23,132 nt of DNA from positions 1 to 23,132 of the IMG/VR virus record IMGVR_UViG_3300045999_004194; one strand, written 5' to 3'. Below the pieces are notes generated by a model. It was not told the origin of the DNA. It saw only the letters and a list, made by a program, of their open reading frames with translations, and did no database searches. How positions within the stretch are numbered: the first letter of the stretch is position 1; every line of letters begins with the position of its first letter. The position numbers and the translations under genes were made by a program. This DNA is from a virus. Shown here piece after piece: positions 6,998 to 14,816 of this stretch.

Positions 6998-7476
6998 TGG
7001 ATGACGAAACTAATGTTCCAAAAACATGGAACGAAGTTATTCACGGTGACGGTGGTCATTGCCCAGTTTGTCAGCGTTGGGGCAAAGTGTACGGACGTAG
7101 CATCAATAGAACGATGGCTAGGTCTCTGATTTGGTTGTGCAGATCATGGGTGGCGAACGCCCCTAAAGAATGGGTGGATGTGCCGAACACAGCACCCCGT
7201 TCAGTGATCCGCACCAATCAGTTGCCGACTTTGGCGTGGTGGGGTTTGGTGGAACGCTGCCCGAAGAACGATGTCAACAAGACGAAATACAGTGGTCTTT
7301 GGAGGCCGACTCAGAAAGGTTGGGATTTCTTTAGCGGAAAGATTAAAGTCCCTAGCAAGGTCTTCACCTACAATAACAGGGTGCAGAAATACGACGGGAA
7401 TGAAGTGTTTATCCATGAATGTTTTGACGACGGTTTTGACTATCAAGAAGTGATGCAGAGTAATTTTGATGATTAA
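6997..7476 (+). CDS. Conserved phage protein with CxxC and probable winged helix
   Basis: This 159-residue protein starts at an ATG overlapping the polymerase stop (TAATG), with GGAG at 6986-6989. It carries HCPVCQRWGK near residue 21 (Cys22, Cys25, with nearby histidines), which may bind zinc. The part from TMARSLIWLCRSW through LPTLAWWGLVERC to LWRPTQKGWDFFSG has the helix and wing order of a winged-helix DNA-binding fold, with the wing at the TQKGWDFF turn. Proteins of this kind recur in phage replication regions under hypothetical names. It may bind DNA near the polymerase or the nuclease that follows. The fold is inferred from pattern, not from a named family. Confidence 0.8.
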   Translation: MDDETNVPKTWNEVIHGDGGHCPVCQRWGKVYGRSINRTMARSLIWLCRSWVANAPKEWVDVPNTAPRSVIRTNQLPTLAWWGLVERCPKNDVNKTKYSGLWRPTQKGWDFFSGKIKVPSKVFTYNNRVQKYDGNEVFIHECFDDGFDYQEVMQSNFDD

Positions 7477-8122
7477 CTGGTCGTTCAGTAGTCTCAAGGA
7501 ATACTTGAACTGCCCAAAGCAGTACTACCACCTGAAGATTGCCAAGGACTACACGAAGAAAGTCACCCTAGAGATGTCCTACGGGACGGAAGTCCACAAG
7601 GCGTTGGAAGATTACGTCAGGGACGGTACGCCCCTCGTTAAGAACTATCAGCAGTATCAACCAGCGTTGGATGCACTGCTTGAGATACCGGGTCAGAAGT
7701 ACCCCGAACACAAGATGGCTTTGAACGGAGAACGTGAGCCGTGCGATTTTGATGACGAGAACCGATGGGTTCGCGGCATCGTGGACTTGTTGATTGTCGA
7801 TGAAGACAAGGCGTTTATTGTGGACTACAAGACTGGTAACAATAAGTACGCTGATTCAAAACAGTTAAAGTTGATGGCACTGATGACCTACGCGCACTTC
7901 CCGTCCGTCATGAATATCAAGGCGGGATTGCTCTTCATAACACGTAACTCGTTTGTGACTGAAGAATATGCGAGATCTGACATAAGTAAGTTGTGGGCAG
8001 AATTCTTGCCTAGCCTAGAGCGGTTGCGGTTGGCATACGAGAACAGTATGTGGCCCGCCACACCGAGCGGCTTGTGCGGATGGTGTCCCATTGATTCATG
8101 CAAGTTTTATCGGGAGCGTTGA
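7469..8122 (+). CDS. Cas4/RecB-like PD-(D/E)XK nuclease
   Basis: This 217-residue protein has the PDDEXK_1 (Cas4/RecB) layout: N-terminal SSLKEYLNCPKQY with Cys15, GTEVHKALEDY with His43, GIVDLLIVD with Asp106, FIVDYKTG with Asp119 and Lys121, and QLKLMALM. The C-terminal cluster CGWCPIDSC gives Cys203, Cys206 and Cys211, which with Cys15 would hold a 4Fe-4S cluster as in Cas4 and AddB. All the expected catalytic residues are visible. Family members degrade or trim single-stranded DNA ends. No CRISPR array or other cas genes are present, so a replication or recombination role is likely, not spacer capture. The ATG at 7469 overlaps the previous gene by 8 nt. Confidence 0.9.
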   Translation: MINWSFSSLKEYLNCPKQYYHLKIAKDYTKKVTLEMSYGTEVHKALEDYVRDGTPLVKNYQQYQPALDALLEIPGQKYPEHKMALNGEREPCDFDDENRWVRGIVDLLIVDEDKAFIVDYKTGNNKYADSKQLKLMALMTYAHFPSVMNIKAGLLFITRNSFVTEEYARSDISKLWAEFLPSLERLRLAYENSMWPATPSGLCGWCPIDSCKFYRER

Positions 8123-8123
8123 T

Positions 8124-8378
8124 ATGCCGTACGTGAACAAACCTCGTCCGTATAAGCACGAGTATAAAAAGCAGGTCGAGCGTGGCGAACATGATGACCG
8201 CATGGAGCGGCAGCGTGCGCGTCGTGGCTATGATAAAAAAGGTATTAGCCGAAAGGGTAAGGATGTTGCCCACGTCAAAGCACTGTCGAAAGGCGGTAGC
8301 AACGGTGACGGCACTCGGCTAGAGTCGCCAAGCAAGAATCGGTCGTTCCGTCGCAAGTCGAGCGGTGCGATGAAATAG
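8124..8378 (+). CDS. Small basic HNH-like protein
   Basis: This protein of 84 residues starts at an ATG with GGGAG at 8112-8116, one base after the nuclease stop. It is strongly basic, with a core reading DVAHVKALSKGGSNGDGTRL followed by KNRS, which resembles the HNH endonuclease core (first His at 50, a GGSN turn, and Asn72). The usual second catalytic His and the zinc-knuckle cysteines of larger HNH enzymes are missing. It may be a minimal or inactive HNH, or just a DNA-binding protein. Similar short proteins are common in aquatic phages. It is the last gene before a 178-nt non-coding leader. Confidence 0.65.
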   Translation: MPYVNKPRPYKHEYKKQVERGEHDDRMERQRARRGYDKKGISRKGKDVAHVKALSKGGSNGDGTRLESPSKNRSFRRKSSGAMK

Positions 8379-8556
8379 TCCCCATAAGGCGTGAGTGTGA
8401 GGGAGAAGAGTATTCCACTCAACTCTGCGGTACATGACAACCGCAAACCGCGTCAGTTGATGGCAAGCCCACGCGTGTTATATCCATGACACAGCCTCCA
8501 CCTTGAGCATCAACCGTCTAGCCCACGAGACGGGCTTTTAACTACAAAGGTAAGTT
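8379..8556 (+). other. Structured non-coding leader before the helicase gene
   Basis: No gene was found on either strand of this 178-nt gap, the longest in the + block. It contains several inverted repeats: TGCGGT at 8426-8431 with ACCGCA at 8440-8445 (8-nt loop), GTTGATG at 8456-8462 with CATCAAC at 8508-8514, and CCGTCT at 8514-8519 with AGACGG at 8528-8533. The last pair shares bases with the terminator-like stem at 8520-8536, so the two cannot form together. This layout resembles an attenuator or riboswitch-type leader. No known RNA family is recognised, and no tRNA cloverleaf was seen on either strand. Confidence 0.45.
8520..8539 (+). terminator. Terminator-like hairpin
   Basis: The stem AGCCC at 8520-8524 pairs with GGGCT at 8532-8536 across a 7-nt loop, followed by a T run to 8539. 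The stem is short, so termination may be partial. It lies 17 nt before the helicase start codon, leaving no room for a separate promoter after it. Confidence 0.55.
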
Positions 8557-10152
8557 ATGCAAATAGTAGAAGACACAGCAGTAAAGTTCAGTATCCCTAC
8601 AAAATTAGCAGATACGATCTATCAGAACGTCGAGAAGTGCGAGGTAGTTAGCGCCGCGCACAACGTCAAAGAATTGTTGCTCTACTGGGGGCATCAAGAG
8701 ATGCGCGTGGCTGCGGAGGTTATCGACGAGGCACAACCCAACGTCACGCTGCCTAAACTGCCATCGCCCATACTGAAAGAATACGACTGGCCGGGAATAC
8801 ATAAACCGTTTGATCACCAACGTGATACGGCTTCGTTCCTGACGCTGCGCCAACGTGCGTTCTGTTTCAACGAGGCGGGTACAGGTAAAACATCAGCGGC
8901 TATCTGGGCGGCTGACTACTTGATGAATAAAGGCATCATTAAGAAGGTACTTGTGATCTGCCCTCTGTCGATTATGTATTCAGCGTGGCAGGCAGACATA
9001 TTCAAGACCGCTATGCACCGCTCTTGCGGCGTGGCGTACGGCACGAGCAACAAACGCAAGAAGATTCTGGAAGAGAACTACGACTTCACGATCATTAACT
9101 ACGACGGTACGCACGTAGTCTTCAACGAACTGCTTGCTGCCAAGTTTGATCTGATCATCATTGATGAGGCCAATGCTTATAAGACGGTCAGCACTAAACG
9201 GTGGAAGACGTTAGCCAAGTTGATGACACCTGACACGTGGTTGTGGATGATGACGGGTACTCCTGCATCACAGTCACCGCTTGATGCGTTCGGCTTGGCG
9301 CGATTGGTCTCGCCCCAACGTGTGCCGAAGTTCTCTACAGCGTGGCGAGATAAAGTTATGTATCAGGTCAGCAGGTTCAAGTGGCTGCCCAAACATGACT
9401 ACAAACTGCAAGTCTTTTCGGCACTACAACCGGCTGTTAGATTCACCAAGCAAGAATGCCTTGATTTACCGACACTTACGTACCAAACGAGAATCGCTCC
9501 GCTTAGTGCTCAGGTAAGTAAGTATTACAAGACGCTCAAGAGTCAGATGCTGATTGAGGCAGCGGGGCAACAGATTTCTGCTGTCAATGCAGCGGCGTCG
9601 ATACAAAAACTTTTACAGATATCAGGCGGTGCGGTGTACACCGATAAGCATCAAGTAATTGAATTTGATGTCTCACCCCGTCTCAATATCTTGAAAGAAG
9701 TTCTAGACGAAACTACAAATAAGGTTGTAATATTCGTTCCGTACCTCCATACTATTGATGTGATCACGAAATTTTTGACTAACGAAGGACTGACGAGCGC
9801 GGTGATTCAAGGCTCGGTCGGTGCGAAAGAACGGTCAGTAATCATTGATCAGTTTCAAAAGATGGAAGATCCGCGAGTACTAGTGATTCAGCCTCAATCG
9901 GCAGCGCATGGCATCACGCTAACGGCTGCTGACACGATTGTGTTCTGGTCGCCAGTCATGAGTGTAGAGACATATTTGCAGTGCATTGGACGTATCGAGC
10001 GCGTTGGACAGAAGAACAAGATGACCGTGGTTCATCTGCAAGGTTCGGATGTTGAGCGCAAGATGTATTCGATGCTGCAAGGTAAGGTAGACAGTCATCA
10101 AAAGATAGTCGATCTGTACAAACAAGAGTTGGATGAAGTGGAGGAAGTGTGA
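8557..10152 (+). CDS. SNF2-type DEAD/DEAH helicase
   Basis: This 531-residue superfamily 2 ATPase of the SNF2/RapA kind uses ATP to translocate on or unwind DNA. Visible motifs are a Q-like DHQRDTASF region, Walker A NEAGTGKT (Lys111, Thr112), motif Ia (VLVICPLSI), the DEAH-box variant IIIDEAN (Asp203, Glu204), motif III MTGTP, motif IV-V QSAAHGITLTAADTIVFW and motif VI CIGRIERVGQ (Arg479, Arg482). Both RecA-like lobes are complete. Phages with family A polymerases often carry such a helicase. AAAGG at 8546-8550 serves as ribosome site. Its stop overlaps the next start by 4 nt (GTGA). It probably acts at the fork with the polymerase and primase. Confidence 0.93.
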   Translation: MQIVEDTAVKFSIPTKLADTIYQNVEKCEVVSAAHNVKELLLYWGHQEMRVAAEVIDEAQPNVTLPKLPSPILKEYDWPGIHKPFDHQRDTASFLTLRQRAFCFNEAGTGKTSAAIWAADYLMNKGIIKKVLVICPLSIMYSAWQADIFKTAMHRSCGVAYGTSNKRKKILEENYDFTIINYDGTHVVFNELLAAKFDLIIIDEANAYKTVSTKRWKTLAKLMTPDTWLWMMTGTPASQSPLDAFGLARLVSPQRVPKFSTAWRDKVMYQVSRFKWLPKHDYKLQVFSALQPAVRFTKQECLDLPTLTYQTRIAPLSAQVSKYYKTLKSQMLIEAAGQQISAVNAAASIQKLLQISGGAVYTDKHQVIEFDVSPRLNILKEVLDETTNKVVIFVPYLHTIDVITKFLTNEGLTSAVIQGSVGAKERSVIIDQFQKMEDPRVLVIQPQSAAHGITLTAADTIVFWSPVMSVETYLQCIGRIERVGQKNKMTVVHLQGSDVERKMYSMLQGKVDSHQKIVDLYKQELDEVEEV

Positions 10153-10544
10153 ATACAGAAGAATTAGTTGAAGCGTATCTGAACCTGCGTACACAGCGAG
10201 AACGGCTGGAACAAAAGTACGAAGCGGAAGATGCTCTGTTAAAAGAAGACATGATGAAGTTAGAAACGGCGATGCTTGAGGTTTGTAATTCAATCAATGC
10301 CGACAGCATCAAGACTAGTCACGGTACGGTGATGCGTAAGATTAACGAACGCTTCTTCTGCCAAGACTGGGATGGGTTTTATAAGTACGTGTTAGATAAT
10401 GAAGCAGTTCAGTTGCTTGAGCGCCGCATCCATCAAGGCAACTTCAAACAGCACCTTAAAGACATCGAGGGTGATGGACTCCCACCGGGAGTGAATGTGA
10501 TGCGGGAGTTCGGTGTCACAGTACGTAGAGCAAACAAGGAGTAA
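10149..10544 (+). CDS. Conserved phage coiled-coil protein
   Basis: This 131-residue protein begins with a GTG that shares GTGA with the helicase stop. The first 45 residues form a long charged helix (AYLNLRTQRERLEQKYEAED, then LKEDMMKLETAML), probably a coiled coil. The C-terminal half (GTVMRKINERFFCQDWDGF, then LLERRIHQGNFKQHL and LPPGVNVMREFGVTVRR) is well ordered and resembles conserved phage proteins of unknown function. The N-terminal helix with a small C-terminal domain loosely recalls Gam-like or nuclease-inhibitor proteins, but the match is too weak to name. Tight coupling suggests work with the helicase. Confidence 0.8.
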   Translation: MNTEELVEAYLNLRTQRERLEQKYEAEDALLKEDMMKLETAMLEVCNSINADSIKTSHGTVMRKINERFFCQDWDGFYKYVLDNEAVQLLERRIHQGNFKQHLKDIEGDGLPPGVNVMREFGVTVRRANKE

Positions 10545-10549
10545 ATAAA

Positions 10550-11413
10550 GTGAGTAACGATATTATTGCTAGTATGAAGAATGAACTTGCCAACCTGCCC
10601 CGTGGTGTCGATGACGATACCCGTGCAGTAGCCGGTGGCGGTGGCAATTTCGCAAAGCGCATCAGCATCAAGGGCGGCGTGTTCCGTAAGATGTCTGGTG
10701 GTAAAGAGATTGGTGCTATTGAAGATCGCCACATGAATGTGGTCTTTGTTCGTATGGCACACACGGCAAGCCGCCAGTACTACTCTGGTGCGTACAAGGA
10801 AGGCGAGAAGATCGCTCCTGTTTGTTGGTCGTCCAACTCCAAGACTCCTGATTCAGAAGTGAAGACCCCGCAAGCATCGGCTTGTGATCAGTGTCAGTTC
10901 TCTGTGAAGGGTTCTGGTCAAGGCGGTAGCGGCACGGCGTGTCGTCTGTCATGGCGTACGGCGGTTGTTCTGCCGAATGACCCCTCGGGCGATGTTATGC
11001 AGTTGGTTCTGCCTGCCACCTCGTGCTTTGGTAAGGAAGAGGGCGGCAAGTGGCCGTTCCGTCCGTACATCCAGAAACTCGCTGACAACGAGATCAGTGC
11101 CGGTCGCGTCATCACTCGTATGCAGTTTGACACCAAGTCGCCTGTACCGAAGCTGCTGTTCTCACCTGTTGGTGTTGTACCTGAGAGCGACGTTGATGCA
11201 ATCATGCGTCAGCGTGAATCGGCAGCGGCTGAGAACGCAATCAAACTCACCGTGTTCCAGACTGACGAGGCTGTTGCTGTGCCGACAGGTTCCGTCGTTA
11301 CTGGTCAGGCAGCGATGGACGATGAGCCGAAGTTGCGTGGTGCTAACAAGAAGACTGAAGCCGCCCCCTCTGGTGACGTTTCCGACGTTGTCAAGAAGTG
11401 GGCGAAGAAGTAA
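10550..11413 (+). CDS. Four-cysteine protein, possible ssDNA-binding protein
   Basis: This 287-residue protein starts at a GTG with AAGGAG at 10536-10541. The core, about residues 30-220, seems beta-rich (FAKRISIKGGVFRKM, then HMNVVFVRMAH, AVVLPNDPSGDVMQLVLP and RVITRMQFDTK) and carries Cys92, Cys112, Cys115 and Cys131, a good set for one zinc ion. The end is a flexible Ala/Lys/Asp tail (SGDVSDVVKKWAKK). A zinc-bearing beta core with a disordered tail, among replication genes, fits a single-stranded DNA-binding protein of the phage type, but the tail is not the acidic DDDIPF kind and no OB-fold signature is certain. The name is therefore only a suggestion. Confidence 0.75.
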   Translation: MSNDIIASMKNELANLPRGVDDDTRAVAGGGGNFAKRISIKGGVFRKMSGGKEIGAIEDRHMNVVFVRMAHTASRQYYSGAYKEGEKIAPVCWSSNSKTPDSEVKTPQASACDQCQFSVKGSGQGGSGTACRLSWRTAVVLPNDPSGDVMQLVLPATSCFGKEEGGKWPFRPYIQKLADNEISAGRVITRMQFDTKSPVPKLLFSPVGVVPESDVDAIMRQRESAAAENAIKLTVFQTDEAVAVPTGSVVTGQAAMDDEPKLRGANKKTEAAPSGDVSDVVKKWAKK

Positions 11414-11422
11414 GGAGTTCCC

Positions 11423-11731
11423 ATGCGGTCATACGGTGATAAGTTCCTGCTTGAACTACGGGACGCTGACCCGAACCGCTTGGGAGTTCAACTTGGCAGA
11501 ATCTGCGTAGATGCCAATCTTCCTGCGGTACACGTGTCCAGAGTACTAGAAGTATCCAAGACCACGGTTTATGCGTGGTTCCGTGGACAGTACATACGTG
11601 AGGAGAAGCGCAGAACGGTTGAAGCCTTCATCGACCTCGTCAAGAAAGATATGGAACAGGGAGTACTCCCTGCCAAAACTAACATTGACGCGAAGATGTA
11701 TCTGGCTGATATGGTAGGAGGACCACTCTGA
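11423..11731 (+). CDS. Small HTH DNA-binding protein
   Basis: This 102-residue protein has AAGGAG at 11411-11416 before its ATG. Residues 33-57 (LPAVHVSRVLEVSKTTVYAW) match a Cro/C1-type helix-turn-helix, with SKTTVYAWFRG as recognition helix. The rest is helical, ending in MYLADMVGG. It could regulate phage transcription or bind DNA in replication. Its position, last before the strong terminator, would suit a regulator made with the replication genes. There is no divergent partner gene, so a classical lysogeny switch is not indicated. Confidence 0.75.
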   Translation: MRSYGDKFLLELRDADPNRLGVQLGRICVDANLPAVHVSRVLEVSKTTVYAWFRGQYIREEKRRTVEAFIDLVKKDMEQGVLPAKTNIDAKMYLADMVGGPL

Positions 11732-11754
11732 TTTAATCTAGTGGTTCTCGGTTT

Positions 11755-11783
11755 GGCGGGGTGACTTTTGCCCCGCCTTTTTT
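11755..11783 (+). terminator. Strong intrinsic terminator
   Basis: GGCGGGG at 11755-11761 pairs with CCCCGCC at 11771-11777 over a 9-nt loop and is followed by six T at 11778-11783. A second inverted repeat, ACCACT at 11722-11727 with AGTGGT at 11740-11745, spans the upstream stop codon. The terminator lies 14 nt before the primase start codon. Confidence 0.88.
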
Positions 11784-11797
11784 ATCTGTAGGCGCGT

Positions 11798-14638
11798 ATG
11801 CAAAAAGAATTTTACGAGAAAGCATTACCGTCGCAGGGTCTGTACTGTGCAGCCGGTATCGACCGAGATGGTCGAACCTACCATCGGTTTGCAGAGTCGC
11901 TCAGCGAATTGGATCAATGTATTAAAGGACTACAAGAGAGCGAGTTAAATGTATTCGTAGCACTTCATAGTTTTAGCCAACGTAGTAGGAAGGCCGATTG
12001 CGCCTCGTACTGCAAGACCTTCTTTATTGATCTGGACGTTGGTGCAGACAATCCGAAGAAGTATGCAAGCAAGGAAGAAGCCCTTGCTGCGTTAGATGAT
12101 TTCGTTCGTATCGCGGAACTGCCCCCACCTGTCAGGGTGGATTCGGGCGGTGGTATCCATGCGTATTGGATTCTAGATCAGGACATACCGAGCGCCGAGT
12201 GGAAGGGTTATGCCACACGGTTTAAGAAGTTGTGTCTGGATCACATCAAGATTGACCCGGCAGTTACGGCTGACATGGCTCGTATCTTGCGCTGCCCAGA
12301 CTCACTAAATTACAAGACTGATCCGCCGTTACAAACACGCCTGCTTGATACGGACTTTACCGAGTGGTCTTACGAAGAGTTCAAGACTTACTTGGGGCAG
12401 GCAGAGGAAGAGCCGAGTTCTATATTTGACATCCTGCCGCGAGGTCTGGACGAGGACACGAAGAAGATCGTCAAGTACGACAACTACGAGACGGTGTTCC
12501 AAGATATTGCTGAGAAGAGTCTGAGCGATCAGGGGTGCGCTCAGATCAAGAACATCCTGACTAATGCTGCCACGTTGGAAGAACCACTGTGGTACGCAGG
12601 GCTATCTATCGCTCGTCACTGCACAGACTGGGAGACAGCGATTCATTTGATGTCGGAGGATCACCCGGAGTACAGCCATGACCACACCCTTAAGAAGGCT
12701 AATCAAGCGCATGGAAAACCTTTTTCGTGCGAGAAGTTTAATGACCTCAACCCCGGTGGCTGCGACGGCTGCCCCTTCAGAGGACGTATCACAAACCCTC
12801 TGGCAGTCGGACGAAGACTTGCCGAAGCACCAACCGTCGAAGAGATTTCCGAGGAGGACTCAATTCGGGTCGCGGAGAATCCCCAAGAGGTTCCAATCTT
12901 CCCAACGTACCTGAAGCCGTTTGTACGTGGTAAGAACGGGGGCATCTATTACCTACCTCCCGCTGAAGTTGACGAGGATGGATCACGACACCAGCCAGAT
13001 CCGATACTGCTGTCGAATAATGATTTCTTTCCCATCAAGCGCAAGTACAGCACGAACGGCGGTGAGATTTACGTAGTTCGGATTGTTATGCCGCACGAAG
13101 TGCGTGAGTTTGATATGCCGTTTGAAGCCATCAACTCGCTTGATACGTTTAAGAAAGCGTTGGGTAAGGAGGGCATTGCACCTCCGTCACAAAAGTTATG
13201 GCCGATGTTGGTGGATTACATGACTAAATGGGCACACTACTTACAAGCGCAGGGCGCAGCCGACATTGTTCGTGGTCAGATGGGATGGGCTGAAGACAAC
13301 AGCGCGTTCGTACTTGGCGCGATTGAGATTGATAAAAGGGGTGTAGAGAAGAAGGCCGCTACGTCACCACTCGTAAAGGGTGTGGCGAAGATGATGGCTC
13401 CGAAAGGTTCCTACGAGAAGTGGAAAGAGTGTGTAGGAGAACTCAATCGTGTTGGGTTTGAGATGCACGCTTTCGTGGTGGGGATGTCGTTCGGTTCTCC
13501 GCTAATGAAGTACTGCTCTACGAAGGGTATGACGTTCTGCTATACCGGCAACACAGGTGCTGCCAAGACCGGTGCTTTGCTTGCAGGCGTGAGTGTTTGG
13601 GCGTCACCGTCTGAGGCTAGCATCTTCAAGTCAACCGATAACGCATTTGTGCAACGTGCCTTGAACCTGAAGAACATCCTGCTTGGCATCGACGAGGTGA
13701 AGGATAAAGATCCGAAGGAACTGTCCAACCTGATTCACTCTATCTCCCAAGGCAAGGGCAAGATACGTATGCAGGCAAGCGTTAACGCCGAGCGTGAGAT
13801 GGAGTTGAGCGCAGCGTTGATATCTATCTGGACTTCAAACGAGTCGATGATGGATAAGTTATTTGCCACAAAGCGCAACCCGACTGGTGAGTTGGCTCGG
13901 TACATGGAGTACCGAATCGTTAGGCCGAAGTACCTTGAGGATAACCCTGACGCAGGTGATCTGATATTTGACCCGTTTAACACCAACTACGGTTGGGCAG
14001 GGCGTGAGTACATCAAGTATCTAGTGACTCTGACAGATGAGGAGATTGAAGCGTGTATTGCCAAGTGGAAAGACCGCATTAAGAAGTCTGGGTTTGGTAA
14101 TGACATCACGCACCGCTTCTTCTTGAACTCCACCTCTGCATCATTCGCAGGGCTTGAGTTTGCTAACGAGGCAGGGATTGTTAACTACGACATTGAACGC
14201 ATCTTTAACGCCGTGATGTTGCAGTCGATTATGGTGCGAGATAAGACCGTCAAGGAGCAGACGATTGATTATGAATCGCTGATCACTGAGTACTTTAATA
14301 ACAACCACCGTGGCTTCTTGATCTTCAACGACGGCGTTAGCACATCCGAGATATACGGCCCGTTGATGGGACGCATAGAGTTAGATACTTCCATGATGTA
14401 CGTGCCGACCAAGGCATTTAACGACTTCATAGCCTTAGAGTGCAAAGTCAGCACCGAGGAGATGCGGTACACCTTGGACAAGAAAGGCGTATTGCTCAAG
14501 GTTGAGGAGAAGAAACGACTAGGCACTGGCTGGAAAGGCGGCACACTTAACGGCATTAGATGCTACGCATTTAAGCTAAGCAATCCTAAAGAGTTGGTAG
14601 AGAAACTGATTGCCGATGGAAAAGTTGATCGAACCTGA
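11798..14638 (+). CDS. Primase-helicase fusion (AEP-like primase plus DUF927)
   Basis: This 946-residue protein joins two activities. The N-terminal part resembles an archaeo-eukaryotic-type primase/PrimPol: FFIDLDVG (Asp78, Asp80), RVDSGGGIHAYW (His121) and ARILRCPDSLNYK. A small Cys cluster follows (Cys311, Cys322, Cys325 in GGCDGCPFRG), a likely zinc site. The C-terminal part is a DUF927-type superfamily 3-like ATPase: Walker A GNTGAAKTG (Gly584, Lys590), Walker B ILLGIDEV (Asp632, Glu633) and a sensor segment ISIWTSNESMM. It would prime and unwind phage DNA for the polymerase. The ATG at 11798 has only a weak AGG at 11790-11792. The gene overlaps the next by 23 nt. Confidence 0.88.
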   Translation: MQKEFYEKALPSQGLYCAAGIDRDGRTYHRFAESLSELDQCIKGLQESELNVFVALHSFSQRSRKADCASYCKTFFIDLDVGADNPKKYASKEEALAALDDFVRIAELPPPVRVDSGGGIHAYWILDQDIPSAEWKGYATRFKKLCLDHIKIDPAVTADMARILRCPDSLNYKTDPPLQTRLLDTDFTEWSYEEFKTYLGQAEEEPSSIFDILPRGLDEDTKKIVKYDNYETVFQDIAEKSLSDQGCAQIKNILTNAATLEEPLWYAGLSIARHCTDWETAIHLMSEDHPEYSHDHTLKKANQAHGKPFSCEKFNDLNPGGCDGCPFRGRITNPLAVGRRLAEAPTVEEISEEDSIRVAENPQEVPIFPTYLKPFVRGKNGGIYYLPPAEVDEDGSRHQPDPILLSNNDFFPIKRKYSTNGGEIYVVRIVMPHEVREFDMPFEAINSLDTFKKALGKEGIAPPSQKLWPMLVDYMTKWAHYLQAQGAADIVRGQMGWAEDNSAFVLGAIEIDKRGVEKKAATSPLVKGVAKMMAPKGSYEKWKECVGELNRVGFEMHAFVVGMSFGSPLMKYCSTKGMTFCYTGNTGAAKTGALLAGVSVWASPSEASIFKSTDNAFVQRALNLKNILLGIDEVKDKDPKELSNLIHSISQGKGKIRMQASVNAEREMELSAALISIWTSNESMMDKLFATKRNPTGELARYMEYRIVRPKYLEDNPDAGDLIFDPFNTNYGWAGREYIKYLVTLTDEEIEACIAKWKDRIKKSGFGNDITHRFFLNSTSASFAGLEFANEAGIVNYDIERIFNAVMLQSIMVRDKTVKEQTIDYESLITEYFNNNHRGFLIFNDGVSTSEIYGPLMGRIELDTSMMYVPTKAFNDFIALECKVSTEEMRYTLDKKGVLLKVEEKKRLGTGWKGGTLNGIRCYAFKLSNPKELVEKLIADGKVDRT

Positions 14639-14816
14639 GTGGATCTTTCCCTTTCAAGGTATGGACGTTGGGGACTCGTTCTTCATCCCCACCGTCCGTC
14701 CAGCCGGTTTGATTTATATAGTAGACACTCGCGCCAAGGCACACGGCATCAAGGTGAAAGCCTATGCCGCGTCCAAGGATGGACACCTTGGCGTTAGAGT
14801 GTGGCGGGTGGCTTAG
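14616..14816 (+). CDS. Small conserved phage protein (VGDSFFIP type)
   Basis: This 66-residue protein starts at the ATG at 14616, inside the end of the primase gene. It has the pattern WIFPFQGMDVGDSFFIP, then a helix, then KVKAYAASKDGHLGVRVWRV. This matches a widespread small phage and prophage family of unknown function with a beta-helix-beta plan ending in a GVRVWR strand. It is the last + strand gene here. Its TAG stop at 14814-14816 overlaps the stop of the giant gene on the other strand. A TTG at 14610 is a less likely start. Confidence 0.8.
   Translation: MEKLIEPEWIFPFQGMDVGDSFFIPTVRPAGLIYIVDTRAKAHGIKVKAYAASKDGHLGVRVWRVA

Noticed and set aside
7469-8122. A CRISPR adaptation module
   Set aside because: Cas4-like nucleases are common alone in phages, and there are no repeat arrays or other cas genes in the window.
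8379-8556. A tRNA or other known RNA in the leader
   Set aside because: No cloverleaf, T-loop or CCA-type end could be read on either strand; only unassigned hairpins are present.
10965-11510. 181-codon + strand open frame over the four-cysteine protein
   Set aside because: It is Ser/Arg/Leu-rich frame-shifted sequence overlapping two well-supported genes with good ribosome sites.
11423-11731. A lysogeny repressor with its operator
   Set aside because: The protein has a Cro-like HTH, but there is no divergent promoter region, integrase or attachment site nearby.
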